64,000 bases of DNA from the NCBI GenBank assembly GCA_027448945.1, contig DAIDMQ010000001.1:53628-117627 (forward strand), in the 5' to 3' direction. The translations under genes were made by a program, and so were the position numbers. Origin of the DNA: Gallionellaceae bacterium (GTDB lineage: Bacteria > Pseudomonadota > Gammaproteobacteria > Burkholderiales > Gallionellaceae). Positions 45,985 to 54,252 of the stretch are shown here, piece after piece. Each line of letters begins with the position of its first letter. Positions within the stretch are counted from its first letter, which is position 1. A model generated the notes under the pieces. That model had not been told where the DNA came from, did not search any database, and worked only from the letters and a program-made list of their open reading frames with translations.

Positions 45985-46551
45985 ATGACGCGCGTACTGT
46001 TATCTTTTAGTTTGCTTGCAGCAACCACTTTTAGCGCTCAGCTGGCGCATGCCGAGACTCCGGTCGAAATTTTGGCGCTATATAAAGCAGAGGCCGCCGG
46101 CACACCCGGCTTTCAAGGTTTTAATGGCGCACGTGGCGAAACTTTCTTCAAATCCAAACACGGTGGTGAATGGAGCTGCTCTTCCTGCCATACCGAACAC
46201 CCAGAAAATGAAGGCAAACACGCCAAAACAGACAAGCTGATCAAGCCTATCGCGCCTGTAGCCAATGCAGAACGCTTCACTGAAGTGAAGAAAGTCGCAA
46301 AATGGTTCAAACGCAACTGTAATGACGTGTTGGACCGCGAGTGTACAGCCCAAGAAAAGGGCGATGTAATGACCTATTTAATATCGGTTGGCACCAAACA
46401 AGCTGCCGCCCCCGTAGTTGTTCGGCCTGTTGTGTCTGCAGAAGTACCTGCAAAACCTGCCGCCAAAATTGCAGCAGCCAAACCAGAACATAAAGCAACC
46501 GTAAAAAATAACTGCAAACCTAATCCGGCCGCTTCCAAGCAAGCCAGTTGA
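45985..46551 (+). CDS. SHP-type monoheme cytochrome c (DUF1924)
   Basis: A 188-residue periplasmic cytochrome: signal peptide (1-23, ending AHA), then the sphaeroides-heme-protein fold with heme motif CSSCH (C65, C68, H69) and a cysteine pair C112/C119 in RNCNDVLDRECT that may form the family disulfide. SHP proteins are high-spin, oxygen- or NO-binding cytochromes. A roughly 50-residue Ala/Pro/Lys-rich tail after residue 138 is not part of the usual small SHP domain. It is first of four genes, followed by cytochrome b561 after 22 bp. Confidence 0.82.
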   Translation: MTRVLLSFSLLAATTFSAQLAHAETPVEILALYKAEAAGTPGFQGFNGARGETFFKSKHGGEWSCSSCHTEHPENEGKHAKTDKLIKPIAPVANAERFTEVKKVAKWFKRNCNDVLDRECTAQEKGDVMTYLISVGTKQAAAPVVVRPVVSAEVPAKPAAKIAAAKPEHKATVKNNCKPNPAASKQAS

Positions 46552-46573
46552 ACACCCATAGAAAGTAATTACC

Positions 46574-47182
46574 ATGCTCCAAAAAATCTTAGTTTGGGAT
46601 GCTCCCACGCGCGCTTTCCACTGGCTGCAAGCGCTGTGCTTTCTCGGCGCCTACCTCACCTCGGACTCCGAAAAATACCGCGACATCCATGTAACCTTGG
46701 GTTACATCCTGTTCGGCTTGATCGTATTCCGCTTGTTGTGGGGCTTCATCGGCACACGCTATGCGAAATTCAGCTCCTTCCTGTTTAAACCCAGCCAGAT
46801 AATCGGCTATATTCTGTCGCTATTCAAAGGCAAGCCCGAGCACTTCATCGGCCATAACCCCGTTGGCAGCATCGCCATCTGGTTGCTGCTCGGCCTGGGC
46901 TTGACACTGGGCGTGACCGGTATGATGTTGCTGCAGGATGATGTTGCCGATATCGTCGAAGAGATACACGAATACGCTACAAATGCCATGTTGGTGGTGA
47001 TTGGCCTGCACCTGATCGGTGTATTCATGAGCAGCTTCTTGCATAAAGAAAACTTGGCACGTGCGATGGTCACCGGCTCCAAATCGGGCGAATCAGCGCA
47101 GGGCATACAACAGAACTATGTATGGCTGGCCGCACTAATGCTGGTGATTTCGGCAGTATTCGCTTTTATCTATTTGCGCTGA
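46574..47182 (+). CDS. Cytochrome b561-type membrane protein
   Basis: A 202-residue four-helix diheme cytochrome b of the b561/Ni-Fe hydrogenase cytochrome b family (PF01292). It begins VWDAPTRAFHWLQALCF with a heme-ligand histidine; other candidate ligands are in DIHVTLGYILFG and VVIGLHLIGVFM. In SHP operons it is thought to pass quinol electrons to the periplasmic diheme cytochrome. A C-terminal extra helix (WLAALMLVISAVFAFIYLR) is present. Confidence 0.9.
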   Translation: MLQKILVWDAPTRAFHWLQALCFLGAYLTSDSEKYRDIHVTLGYILFGLIVFRLLWGFIGTRYAKFSSFLFKPSQIIGYILSLFKGKPEHFIGHNPVGSIAIWLLLGLGLTLGVTGMMLLQDDVADIVEEIHEYATNAMLVVIGLHLIGVFMSSFLHKENLARAMVTGSKSGESAQGIQQNYVWLAALMLVISAVFAFIYLR

Positions 47183-47225
47183 TATGCGGCGTTTTTTTGT
47201 TATCAACCACCCTTGGAGTATAAGC

Positions 47226-47843
47226 ATGGAAATTAAGAGCAGTATCAAACTCAAGCACACGCTAGCGGGCTTATGCCTACTGGCGGTAACCAGCCTGGCA
47301 CAAGCAGCCGATCTTGATCTGAGCGTACCTACGGACAAGACGACAACGCAATCTTTTATGTTGGCTTCCAACGAGACTGGCAGTGCGAATCTACCTGAGA
47401 GTGCGACAAATGGGTCGCCAAAAGTCGCATTCGAAGAACCCATGTTCTCCGGCGACAAACTGCACCAATATGCAGGCTTTACCACTTTGGCGCTGGTAGC
47501 GGCGACTGCCTTCTCCGCGCCAGATGGTTGTGAAGCAAACTGCGTGGCTGCCGCCCAACAACCACGTCAAGTGAACGGCACTCACGCCAAGCTGGCCAAG
47601 GCAGCGGCTGCGATGGCTGCTTTCACGGTGACAACAGGCCTGATTGATCACTGGGATGACTTCCATATGGAAGACGGCTTTAGTGATCCGGATAATCTTC
47701 ACGCTTTGCTGGGAACAGCCGGTGCAGTGTTGATGATGTACGCGGTCAACAAATCGGCTAATTCTGCCGTTCCGGTCAGCCATGCAGGTATTGCTGAATT
47801 GGGCGGTTTTGCAATGGCATTTGCCGTTAAATTGACTTGGTAA
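47226..47843 (+). CDS. Unknown signal-peptide membrane protein within the SHP/DHC operon
   Basis: A 205-residue protein I cannot assign. It has a signal peptide (about 1-26, ending AQAAD), a polar stretch to about 75, then four hydrophobic segments with histidines near their ends: KLHQYAGFTTLALVAATAF, HAKLAKAAAAMAAFTVTTG, LHALLGTAGAVLMMYAV and IAELGGFAMAFAVKL, plus DHWDDFH between the second and third. A cysteine pair lies in DGCEANC. The layout resembles a small b-type cytochrome. The ATG is preceded by TTGGAG; it lies between cytochrome b561 and the diheme cytochrome, 11 bp before the latter. Confidence 0.75.
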   Translation: MEIKSSIKLKHTLAGLCLLAVTSLAQAADLDLSVPTDKTTTQSFMLASNETGSANLPESATNGSPKVAFEEPMFSGDKLHQYAGFTTLALVAATAFSAPDGCEANCVAAAQQPRQVNGTHAKLAKAAAAMAAFTVTTGLIDHWDDFHMEDGFSDPDNLHALLGTAGAVLMMYAVNKSANSAVPVSHAGIAELGGFAMAFAVKLTW

Positions 47844-47854
47844 GGAGTGTAGCA

Positions 47855-48412
47855 ATGTCGAACAAATTTAAGATCATTGCACTGGTAGCCAGTGCCCTGC
47901 TGATGAGCTCAGTTGCTCACGCGCGCGAATCCACCTCCGAATGGCTGATCAGTTTCGAGCGCATGAAAGGCGTCAAGCCCGTGACTGACAAAAAATATGC
48001 CAAAGAATGTGGTGAATGCCACTTTGCATACCAACCTGGCCTGTTGCCTGCCAAGTCTTGGGAAAAATTGCTGGATGCAAAAGCGCTGAAGAACCACTTC
48101 GGTGAGAATGCCGAACTGGATGAGGCGACTCTGCAAGATATCCAAGCATATGCGGCTGAAAACGCAGCCGAGACTTCATGGTACAAGCGCTCACGTAAAA
48201 TCGCAGCGGCGACCGCAAATGGCCCGGCCCCTTTGCGCATCACTGAGTTGCGCTATATCTCCCGCGTGCACCACGAAATCCCGGAGAAGATGATCAAAGG
48301 CAACAAAGACGTTAAGTCTCTTAGCCAATGCAATGCGTGCCACACGCAGGCGGCCAAAGGCGTGTTTGACTCCGATACGGTCAGCATTCCCAACTACCCT
48401 GATTTCGACTAA
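47855..48412 (+). CDS. Diheme cytochrome c (DHC)
   Basis: A 185-residue periplasmic cytochrome: signal peptide (1-23, ending AHA) and two heme motifs, CGECH (C52, C55, H56) and CNACH (C159, C162, H163), with the DHC-type spacing of about 107 residues. DHC is the proposed electron donor to SHP. AAGGAG precedes the ATG at 47855. It is the last gene of the operon; its terminator lies inside the 3' end of the opposing kinase gene. Confidence 0.92.
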   Translation: MSNKFKIIALVASALLMSSVAHARESTSEWLISFERMKGVKPVTDKKYAKECGECHFAYQPGLLPAKSWEKLLDAKALKNHFGENAELDEATLQDIQAYAAENAAETSWYKRSRKIAAATANGPAPLRITELRYISRVHHEIPEKMIKGNKDVKSLSQCNACHTQAAKGVFDSDTVSIPNYPDFD

Positions 48413-48436
48413 TAGTCACTCCGTGTAGTGAATACC

Positions 48437-49846
48437 TTAGGGAAGCCTTGTGGCTTCCCTTTTTATTTCCGGGAATGAAACCCTGAATAAGCTCCCCTGC
48501 CCTTGTGCACCTTCGGTGATGATTACGTCACCCGCATGATGATTGATGATCTCCCAAACGATGGACAATCCCAAACCGCATCCGGACTGGTCACTACCCA
48601 ATACCCTGTAAAACCGCTCGAACACCCGCTGACGGAGATTAGCCGGAATGCCGCCGCCGTTATCCTCGACTTCTATAATGAGCCGCCCCTTGTCACGCAT
48701 GACGCGCACCGTCACCCGTCCACCCTCCTGGGTGTAACGCAAGGCATTATCGATCAAATTATTTAGCATCTCAGCAACAAGGAACCGATTCCCGAACATC
48801 GGCAACCTGGCCTCGCTTAAACCTTCGTATCCCAGATCGATGTTCTTTAACAGTGCAGTCTGTACCCAATGCTTGGTGGTCTCCTTAACCAGATTGGATA
48901 GATCGAAGGCTTGCATACTACTTTGACTCTGCGCGCCCGGCTCGGCACGCGCCAATGACAGTAGCTGCTTGGTCAGATGCACGGTCTGCTCCATCGCATG
49001 GTGCATCTGTTTGAGGGAGTGTCGTAACTCTTCCGGGTCACTCTGGCTCAGCGCCAATTCGGTCTGGACTTTCAAACCCGCAAGCGGTGTACGCAACTGG
49101 TGAGCGGCATCCGCCACAAAGCGTTGCTGCAGGGACATGGATTCATTCAAATGTCCGAGCAGTTCGTTAAAGCCATGTATCAAGGGTCTGACTTCTGCAA
49201 CCACCTTATCCTCGGCGAGCGGGCTCATATCTTTAGGGGAACGCGAGGCCATCTCGTCACGCATCTGCAGCAAGGGTCGCAAGCCGCGCCCGACTCCCCA
49301 CCAAACAGTGATGCCAACCAACAAGAACAGAACCAGTTGCGCTGGCAGCACGCGCCAAGCCCATTCCTGAGTACGCTCTTCATGCAGATTCAAAGATTTC
49401 GCCACCACCACCAAAACCACGCCCCCGGTCACATAAGGGTCCGGCAAGTAGGCCGCCGATAGGCGCATCGGTTTGCCGGCATATTCATCCAAGTAATATT
49501 CCGGTGAATTTTCCAAACCGCGCTTGGGTAAGGGCAAGTCCGGGTTACCAAAACTGTAACCTTCGCCCTTAAGAAAAAAATATACTTTGTCGCTCTTGTC
49601 TTCGGTCAACAGACTGAGCGCGGCACTCTTCCTATTGAAGATCACTTTGTCATTCTTGATGCGCAATTGATCCACCAATACTTTGCTGACGTCGCTCAAA
49701 TAGCGGTCATGCCTGTGGTTCGCACTGTCGTAACCAAACTTGTAAAACAGGCCGATATTGATCAGCATGAGTACCGACATCGGTATCAGCAACCACTTGA
49801 GTAGCTGCAATCTGAGTGTATCGGAGCCTGATTTGGTAATACGCAT
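48437..49846 (-). CDS. Sensor histidine kinase (QseC/TctE-like)
   Basis: A 469-residue membrane kinase: TM1 (about 14-35), a periplasmic sensing domain (about 36-165), TM2 (about 168-190), HAMP-like linker, H-box FVADAAHQLRTPLAG, N-box NLIDNALRYT and G-box DNGGGIP with RFYRVLGSDQSGCGLGLSIV. It pairs with the response regulator gene, whose stop overlaps its start (TGATG). Its last eight codons lie within the terminator hairpin of the convergent cytochrome operon. It may sense a signal tied to SHP/DHC electron flow; this is inferred from position. Confidence 0.93.
   Translation of the reverse strand: MRITKSGSDTLRLQLLKWLLIPMSVLMLINIGLFYKFGYDSANHRHDRYLSDVSKVLVDQLRIKNDKVIFNRKSAALSLLTEDKSDKVYFFLKGEGYSFGNPDLPLPKRGLENSPEYYLDEYAGKPMRLSAAYLPDPYVTGGVVLVVVAKSLNLHEERTQEWAWRVLPAQLVLFLLVGITVWWGVGRGLRPLLQMRDEMASRSPKDMSPLAEDKVVAEVRPLIHGFNELLGHLNESMSLQQRFVADAAHQLRTPLAGLKVQTELALSQSDPEELRHSLKQMHHAMEQTVHLTKQLLSLARAEPGAQSQSSMQAFDLSNLVKETTKHWVQTALLKNIDLGYEGLSEARLPMFGNRFLVAEMLNNLIDNALRYTQEGGRVTVRVMRDKGRLIIEVEDNGGGIPANLRQRVFERFYRVLGSDQSGCGLGLSIVWEIINHHAGDVIITEGAQGQGSLFRVSFPEIKREATRLP
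48440..48466 (+). terminator. Rho-independent terminator of the SHP/DHC operon, inside the kinase ORF
   Basis: GGGAAGCC-TTGT-GGCTTCCC (8-bp stem, 4-nt loop) followed by TTTTTATTT on the plus strand. On the minus strand it encodes the kinase tail KREATRLP. Confidence 0.9.
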
Positions 49847-50511
49847 CAGCGCGGCTCCAGCAAATAGCCCAAGCCGCGTAATGTCCTGATGTTCACATCG
49901 GAGTCTTCCAGCTTTTTGCGCAAGCGATGCACATACACCTCGATGGCGTTACTGCTCAAATCCTCCTCGGAACTGGAGAGTTGTTCGCCCAGCATGTCCT
50001 TGCCCACCACTTTGCCCGCTTGCAACAACAGTGTCTCCAACACGCATAGTTCGCGCGCCGAAAGATCGAGTGTCATTCCCGCCAGAGTGGCCAGTCTGGA
50101 GCTTGTGTCGAACATCAACTTGCCGCACTTGAGTTGCGCACCCATCCCTGAATGACCGCGCCGTATCAAAGCACGCGCGCGCGCTTCAAGTTCACGCAAT
50201 TGGAATGGTTTGCTCAGATAATCATCGGCGCCCAAATCCAAACCGTTCACTCTGTTCTCTAGTGAGTCTTGGGCTGTCAGGATCAAAACAGGTACAGCAT
50301 TGGCACGTTGACGCAAACGGCGCAATACTTCAAGACCATCCATCTTGGGCAACCCCAGATCGAGGATAACCAAATCAAAATGTGCTGTGGTGAGTATGTG
50401 GTCAGCTGCCAAGCCGTCTTTGACCACATCGACTGCATAGTCTGCCTTGCGTAAAGCGCGGAATAAAGCGTCCGCCAAAACCGGGTCATCTTCTACAACA
50501 AGAATATGCAT
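49846..50511 (-). CDS. OmpR-family response regulator
   Basis: A 221-residue regulator: receiver domain with the acidic pocket VVEDDP, phospho-acceptor D51 (VILDLGLPKMDG), T/K switch residues (ILTAQD, YLSKPFQLREL), and a C-terminal winged helix ending IEVYVHRLRKKLEDSDVNIR, TLRGLGYLL. It is most like QseB/TctD/PmrA types. It is the first gene of the two-component operon. It probably controls the neighbouring cytochrome operon or the hemerythrin operon, by position only. Confidence 0.95.
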   Translation of the reverse strand: MHILVVEDDPVLADALFRALRKADYAVDVVKDGLAADHILTTAHFDLVILDLGLPKMDGLEVLRRLRQRANAVPVLILTAQDSLENRVNGLDLGADDYLSKPFQLRELEARARALIRRGHSGMGAQLKCGKLMFDTSSRLATLAGMTLDLSARELCVLETLLLQAGKVVGKDMLGEQLSSSEEDLSSNAIEVYVHRLRKKLEDSDVNIRTLRGLGYLLEPR

Positions 50512-50564
50512 AGTTGTAAGCTAACTTATGATTATTTGCATGGATCTGACCAAGATCAACCCGA

Positions 50565-51104
50565 CTAGGCAGACTGTGGGAACGTCACACCCCGCCGCTG
50601 CGACATACTCCTACCCAATGTCGCCAACTGCGCCGGTGTCATCAAGCGTTTTGCCATAGGCAATAGCTGCGCGTTTTCCATTTCGATATGGGTGCGATAA
50701 GCCCGGATGAGGTTTTGTACGACATGCGGTGTTAGCCTTGCACTTTGGCTTGATAGAATCTCTTGCAATTCACCGCGCAACTCATCCCAAGCGGCATCCA
50801 AGACCACATGCCGTTCCAATAAATGAGTTACCAACCGTTGTGCGGCAACATCCCCCGTTCCATGCAACACCGGAAAAAGATCGCACTCTTCATCTTTATG
50901 GTGATTACGACCTGCGGTATCAAAATATCGCAGTATCGCGCCGGCAGCTTGCTGCGCCTGTTGATCACAACCATGCTCGGGTAGATGCTTGTTCAACTTC
51001 TCCAGCGTGGCGCATTGCGACCAGATACGGCCATGACAAGCAAGCAGCATCTCCAAAGGCTCGTCAAAACCGGGAGCATCGGTGATTCCGGGGAAACTGT
51101 TCAT
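50565..51104 (-). CDS. Hemerythrin-domain protein
   Basis: A 179-residue four-helix protein with hemerythrin-type ligands: EPLEMLLACHGRIW (His, helix 1), RNHHKDEECDLFP (HxxxE, helix 2), LLERHVVLDAAW (His, helix 3) and YRTHIEMENAQLLPMA (HxxxE, helix 4). It probably binds a non-heme di-iron centre and may serve in oxygen, NO or iron handling. The ATG at 51104 is preceded by GGAGGAG and lies two bases after the SirB2 stop. A longer open frame to 51188 overlaps the SirB2 gene. Confidence 0.88.
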   Translation of the reverse strand: MNSFPGITDAPGFDEPLEMLLACHGRIWSQCATLEKLNKHLPEHGCDQQAQQAAGAILRYFDTAGRNHHKDEECDLFPVLHGTGDVAAQRLVTHLLERHVVLDAAWDELRGELQEILSSQSARLTPHVVQNLIRAYRTHIEMENAQLLPMAKRLMTPAQLATLGRSMSQRRGVTFPQSA

Positions 51105-51106
51105 AG

Positions 51107-51493
51107 CTACATACTCCTCCAAGGCAAGGGGTCGTGCGTGATGGCAGTCGCCACTATATAGAAGAACACTGCTTGTGCCATCAGCCACGCACCCAGCCTG
51201 ACGGTCTTGGTCTTGCCGCGCTTCAACGCTATAGTACCCAATACAATATATAGCAACAAAGCGATGATCTTGGCCAGCAACCAGGGCGCGGCAGTTGGCG
51301 AAAGATTAAGCATCACCGCCAAAGTAATAGCGCTGATTAACAATATGCTATCGACAATGTGCGGCAATATCTTCACCCAGCGCCTTTGCAGATACTCGGG
51401 TGTATACATACGCCATATACCGCGCAAGGTGAACAAGCCATAACTCAGCGCCACGGAAGATACATGTAGTATTTTAATCGTCTCCGGATTCAC
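51107..51493 (-). CDS. SirB2-family membrane protein
   Basis: A 128-residue protein with four membrane segments and the SirB2 start IKILHVSSVALSYGLFTLRG, including conserved histidines (HVSS, LPHIVDSILL). The function of the family is unsettled. Its start overlaps the HPP gene stop by 4 bp and its stop precedes the hemerythrin ATG by 2 bp, so the three form one translationally linked operon. Confidence 0.88.
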   Translation of the reverse strand: MNPETIKILHVSSVALSYGLFTLRGIWRMYTPEYLQRRWVKILPHIVDSILLISAITLAVMLNLSPTAAPWLLAKIIALLLYIVLGTIALKRGKTKTVRLGAWLMAQAVFFYIVATAITHDPLPWRSM

Positions 51494-52182
51494 TCAACCT
51501 GCTCCCGCTGATATGCATGGTGCACCGCCCTGCGAGTGATCGCCAACAACTCCTCATTGTTGGCATCAATCACACTGTCTATCTCCTGCAATGCAAACTC
51601 GATATCAGACAATGTGATCTCGCCCAGCGGGACATAACGCGGTGGCGCGGCTTGCGGCTTAAGCGGCATAGGATAACTTCTGCCCGGCAACAAATTATTG
51701 ATGAGCATTGCAAAGATCAGAAATGGTCCCACATTCAATCCCACGATCGCGGCTGTCCACCATCCACCCATATGATGAAACTGGCTCGCACCCAATACCA
51801 AGGTCAGTGCCGTTGCCGCACCCGGCGGATGCAGTGCATCAAGCAGATGCATACACAAGATCGATGCGCCCACCGCCACCGCCGCCCCAATCACCAGGTC
51901 ATCCACCAACAAGCTGACCGTCCAACCCAACGCTGCCGACACTCCGTGCCCTATCACTAAATTCCAGGGTTGCGACAAAGGACCGTGTGGCACAGCGAAC
52001 AGCAATACCGCAGACGCTGCGATAGAGCCCAGCATCATTAAGGCATATGGCTCATGCGGCAGAAACTCAATGAGCAAACCCAGCCACAATATCGCCACAC
52101 CACCGGCTAAACCGCTGCGCAATTTTTCAGCAATGGAAACCGGCATGTGTTGCGGCAAAAAACGTTTGAGGTAGTCTTTCAT
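51490..52182 (-). CDS. HPP-family membrane protein
   Basis: A 230-residue protein with four membrane segments and the family motif HPPGAATAL (about 117-125); it opens LRSGLAGGVAILWLG. Some HPP proteins have been linked to nitrite transport in plastids and cyanobacteria; whether that holds here is unknown. The C-terminal roughly 50 residues are soluble. It is the first gene of the HPP–SirB2–hemerythrin operon. Confidence 0.85.
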   Translation of the reverse strand: MKDYLKRFLPQHMPVSIAEKLRSGLAGGVAILWLGLLIEFLPHEPYALMMLGSIAASAVLLFAVPHGPLSQPWNLVIGHGVSAALGWTVSLLVDDLVIGAAVAVGASILCMHLLDALHPPGAATALTLVLGASQFHHMGGWWTAAIVGLNVGPFLIFAMLINNLLPGRSYPMPLKPQAAPPRYVPLGEITLSDIEFALQEIDSVIDANNEELLAITRRAVHHAYQREQVE

Positions 52183-52617
52183 GACATCGTCCGCACATCA
52201 AATAGGGTGAGTATGATAACTTCGCAATGCAAACTTTCAGCTAGAATATTGTGTCAGCACGGGTGACCGCGCAGATCACTTATGAATTTATCGCGCTGTT
52301 GATACCGACATCACAGACGACGTCCACCTTTCAATACGCCCAGATTATCCAGACCAAACTCATATCGAAATTCAATACCGTTCAATCACAGCAATATATT
52401 TATCCAAATAATCAGATTGATCTCAGACAATTAGATGACTTTGATTCTGCAATTTTTGTTGTTCGGATTAACTCGCGAACTAAGTGTGGGGGTTCTGTTG
52501 CCGGAATGCTTTCCAAAGAGCTCCAGATTTATACAATCTAAACTCGAGTCTAATGGCATATTGACTTGCTAATTTCACATGGAATTCTCATATAACCAAT
52601 CCCATACAATACATGAC
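52183..52617. other. AT-rich gene-free region beside tRNA-Ser
   Basis: About 435 bp, more AT-rich than its surroundings. A 96-codon frame (52251-52541, GTG start, no ribosome-binding site, no family resemblance) is the only candidate and I do not accept it. No repeat or integrase remnant was recognised. It lies next to the 3' end of the tRNA gene, a common integration site. Confidence 0.6.
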
Positions 52618-52705
52618 TGGCGGAGAGGGAGGGATTCGAACCCTCGATACCTTGCGGTATGCCTGATTTCGAGTCAGGTACATTCGACCACTCTGCCACC
52701 TCTCC
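52618..52705 (-). tRNA. tRNA-Ser (anticodon CGA)
   Basis: On the minus strand an 88-nt class II tRNA: acceptor GGAGAGG with CTCTCC and encoded GCCA, D-arm GGCAGAGTGGTCGAA, anticodon stem-loop CCTGA-CTCGAAA-TCAGG giving CGA (52669-52671), a long variable arm (CATACCGCAAGGTATC), and T-arm GGGTTCGAATCCC. The long variable arm identifies serine. Confidence 0.97.
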
Positions 52706-52771
52706 TGATGCGGCATCTACGATGCGCCGCGCATTCTACCAGCACCCGCCAAAATCGGGCAGAATGTTGAT

Positions 52772-54214
52772 ATGCCCAACCTCCCTTCCCGACTGTGGCT
52801 GTCGCGCTATGCATACATACTGATAGTGCTAGGCATTTTTCTGACCGCCCGCGCGGTCTATTACCATTGGTACCCGCCTACGCTGCCTGATTGGCGGGGA
52901 GATACGCTGGTGGTACTGGAAGATGCGCAAGATCACACCACAGCCGCCCAATTCAACCATCAACTGGCCAGGCAATTCGCTAATTTTCTGCATGCCAGAT
53001 TGATCAGTGTTCCAGTCGAGATCGATGAAGTTCCATTGCGTCTGTCTCAGCAAGTTGGCCATCTTGCGGCCATCGGGCTACGTAGCAACGATGGCGAGAA
53101 CCGGCTAATCTTCGCCCCCAGCTTCCAAGCAGTGGATGAGCGTCTGGTTTATAACAAAGATTCCGACCGACCCAAAAGCTATGCCGATCTTGCCGGCAAA
53201 CATATCGCCGTGGTCGCCGGATCGGCACAAGAATACATGCTCAAGCGCGTACAACTCGAACACCCCGAGTTGCATTGGGAATCCCGTCTGGCAGTCGGTG
53301 TTGATGGCTTGCTGGATGAAGTCGCGGAGGGCTCGCTGGACGTGACCTTTGCCAATCAAGAACAATTCGCACTAGCACGTAACTTCCACGACAATCTATC
53401 CACCGCCACATTTTTTGTCGTTCCACCAAGCGAACTCGCTTGGTCGTTTGCACCGGACAGCGATCCGGAACTACGTGACCGCGCCACCCAATTTTTTGAA
53501 CAGATCCGCAAAGATGGCAAATTGGCGCTATTGATAGATCGCTATTATGGCTTCAACAAACGCCTCACCCTGATCGATTCTGCCGCCTTCGTGGACGAGA
53601 TTGAAACAACCCTCCCCAAGTATCGCGACATGTTCGAGGAAGCGGGGCATTGGACGGGTTTGGAATGGCAATTGATTGCCGCACTCGCCTATCAGGAGTC
53701 ACATTGGGATCCTCAGGCAACCTCTTACACCAATGTGCGCGGCATGATGATGTTGACCGAAGATACCGCCGACCAAATGCATGTGAGCGACCGCTTGGAC
53801 CCGCGCCAGAGCATCTTGGCAGGTGCGCGCTATCTGGCCTCATTGCGCGACCGCTTACCCTTGCGTATCGCCGAGCCTGACCGCACATGGATGGCGCTCG
53901 CTGCGTATAACCAGGGCTTTGGCCACCTTGAAGATGCCAGAATATTGACGCAACGGATGGGGCTGGACTCAGACCGCTGGGTGAACGTGAAAAAATGGAT
54001 GCCAAAACTGAATGAACCCGAACATTTCGAGAGCCTGAAACACGGCTATGCACGCGGTGGCGAGGCGGTGATCTTGGTTGAAAACATCCGCATGTACTAC
54101 AACATGATTAAACATAGTGTGGACGCTCCTTCCCCAGACACCCTGCCACCCTATTATCAGTTGTTGGATAGCGGTAAGAAAGTACGCATCAAGAGCCTCC
54201 CAAAAAGCAAATAG
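52772..54214 (+). CDS. mltF: Membrane-bound lytic murein transglycosylase F
   Basis: A 480-residue enzyme that cleaves peptidoglycan glycan strands to 1,6-anhydromuropeptides. It has an N-terminal membrane segment (about 12-30), a periplasmic solute-binding (SBP_bac_3-like) domain (about 43-265), then the SLT domain with catalytic Glu in AALAYQESHWDPQA and GMMMLTEDTADQM, AAYNQGFGHLEDAR. This two-domain layout is diagnostic for MltF. A GC-rich hairpin follows the stop. Confidence 0.93.
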   Translation: MPNLPSRLWLSRYAYILIVLGIFLTARAVYYHWYPPTLPDWRGDTLVVLEDAQDHTTAAQFNHQLARQFANFLHARLISVPVEIDEVPLRLSQQVGHLAAIGLRSNDGENRLIFAPSFQAVDERLVYNKDSDRPKSYADLAGKHIAVVAGSAQEYMLKRVQLEHPELHWESRLAVGVDGLLDEVAEGSLDVTFANQEQFALARNFHDNLSTATFFVVPPSELAWSFAPDSDPELRDRATQFFEQIRKDGKLALLIDRYYGFNKRLTLIDSAAFVDEIETTLPKYRDMFEEAGHWTGLEWQLIAALAYQESHWDPQATSYTNVRGMMMLTEDTADQMHVSDRLDPRQSILAGARYLASLRDRLPLRIAEPDRTWMALAAYNQGFGHLEDARILTQRMGLDSDRWVNVKKWMPKLNEPEHFESLKHGYARGGEAVILVENIRMYYNMIKHSVDAPSPDTLPPYYQLLDSGKKVRIKSLPKSK

Positions 54215-54231
54215 CCCCGCGAGCGGGGCTA
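54212..54231. terminator. Hairpin between convergent mltF and TonB-receptor genes
   Basis: TAGCCCCGC and GCGGGGCTA form a 9-bp stem, followed by ATTTGG on plus and TTTGC on minus. It is probably a bidirectional terminator, with modest T-tracts. Confidence 0.65.
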
Positions 54232-54252
54232 TTTGGCGACACCACAATAGTC

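Noticed and set aside
52251..52541. 96-codon frame beside tRNA-Ser
   Set aside because: GTG start without ribosome-binding site, no recognisable domain, AT-rich gap.
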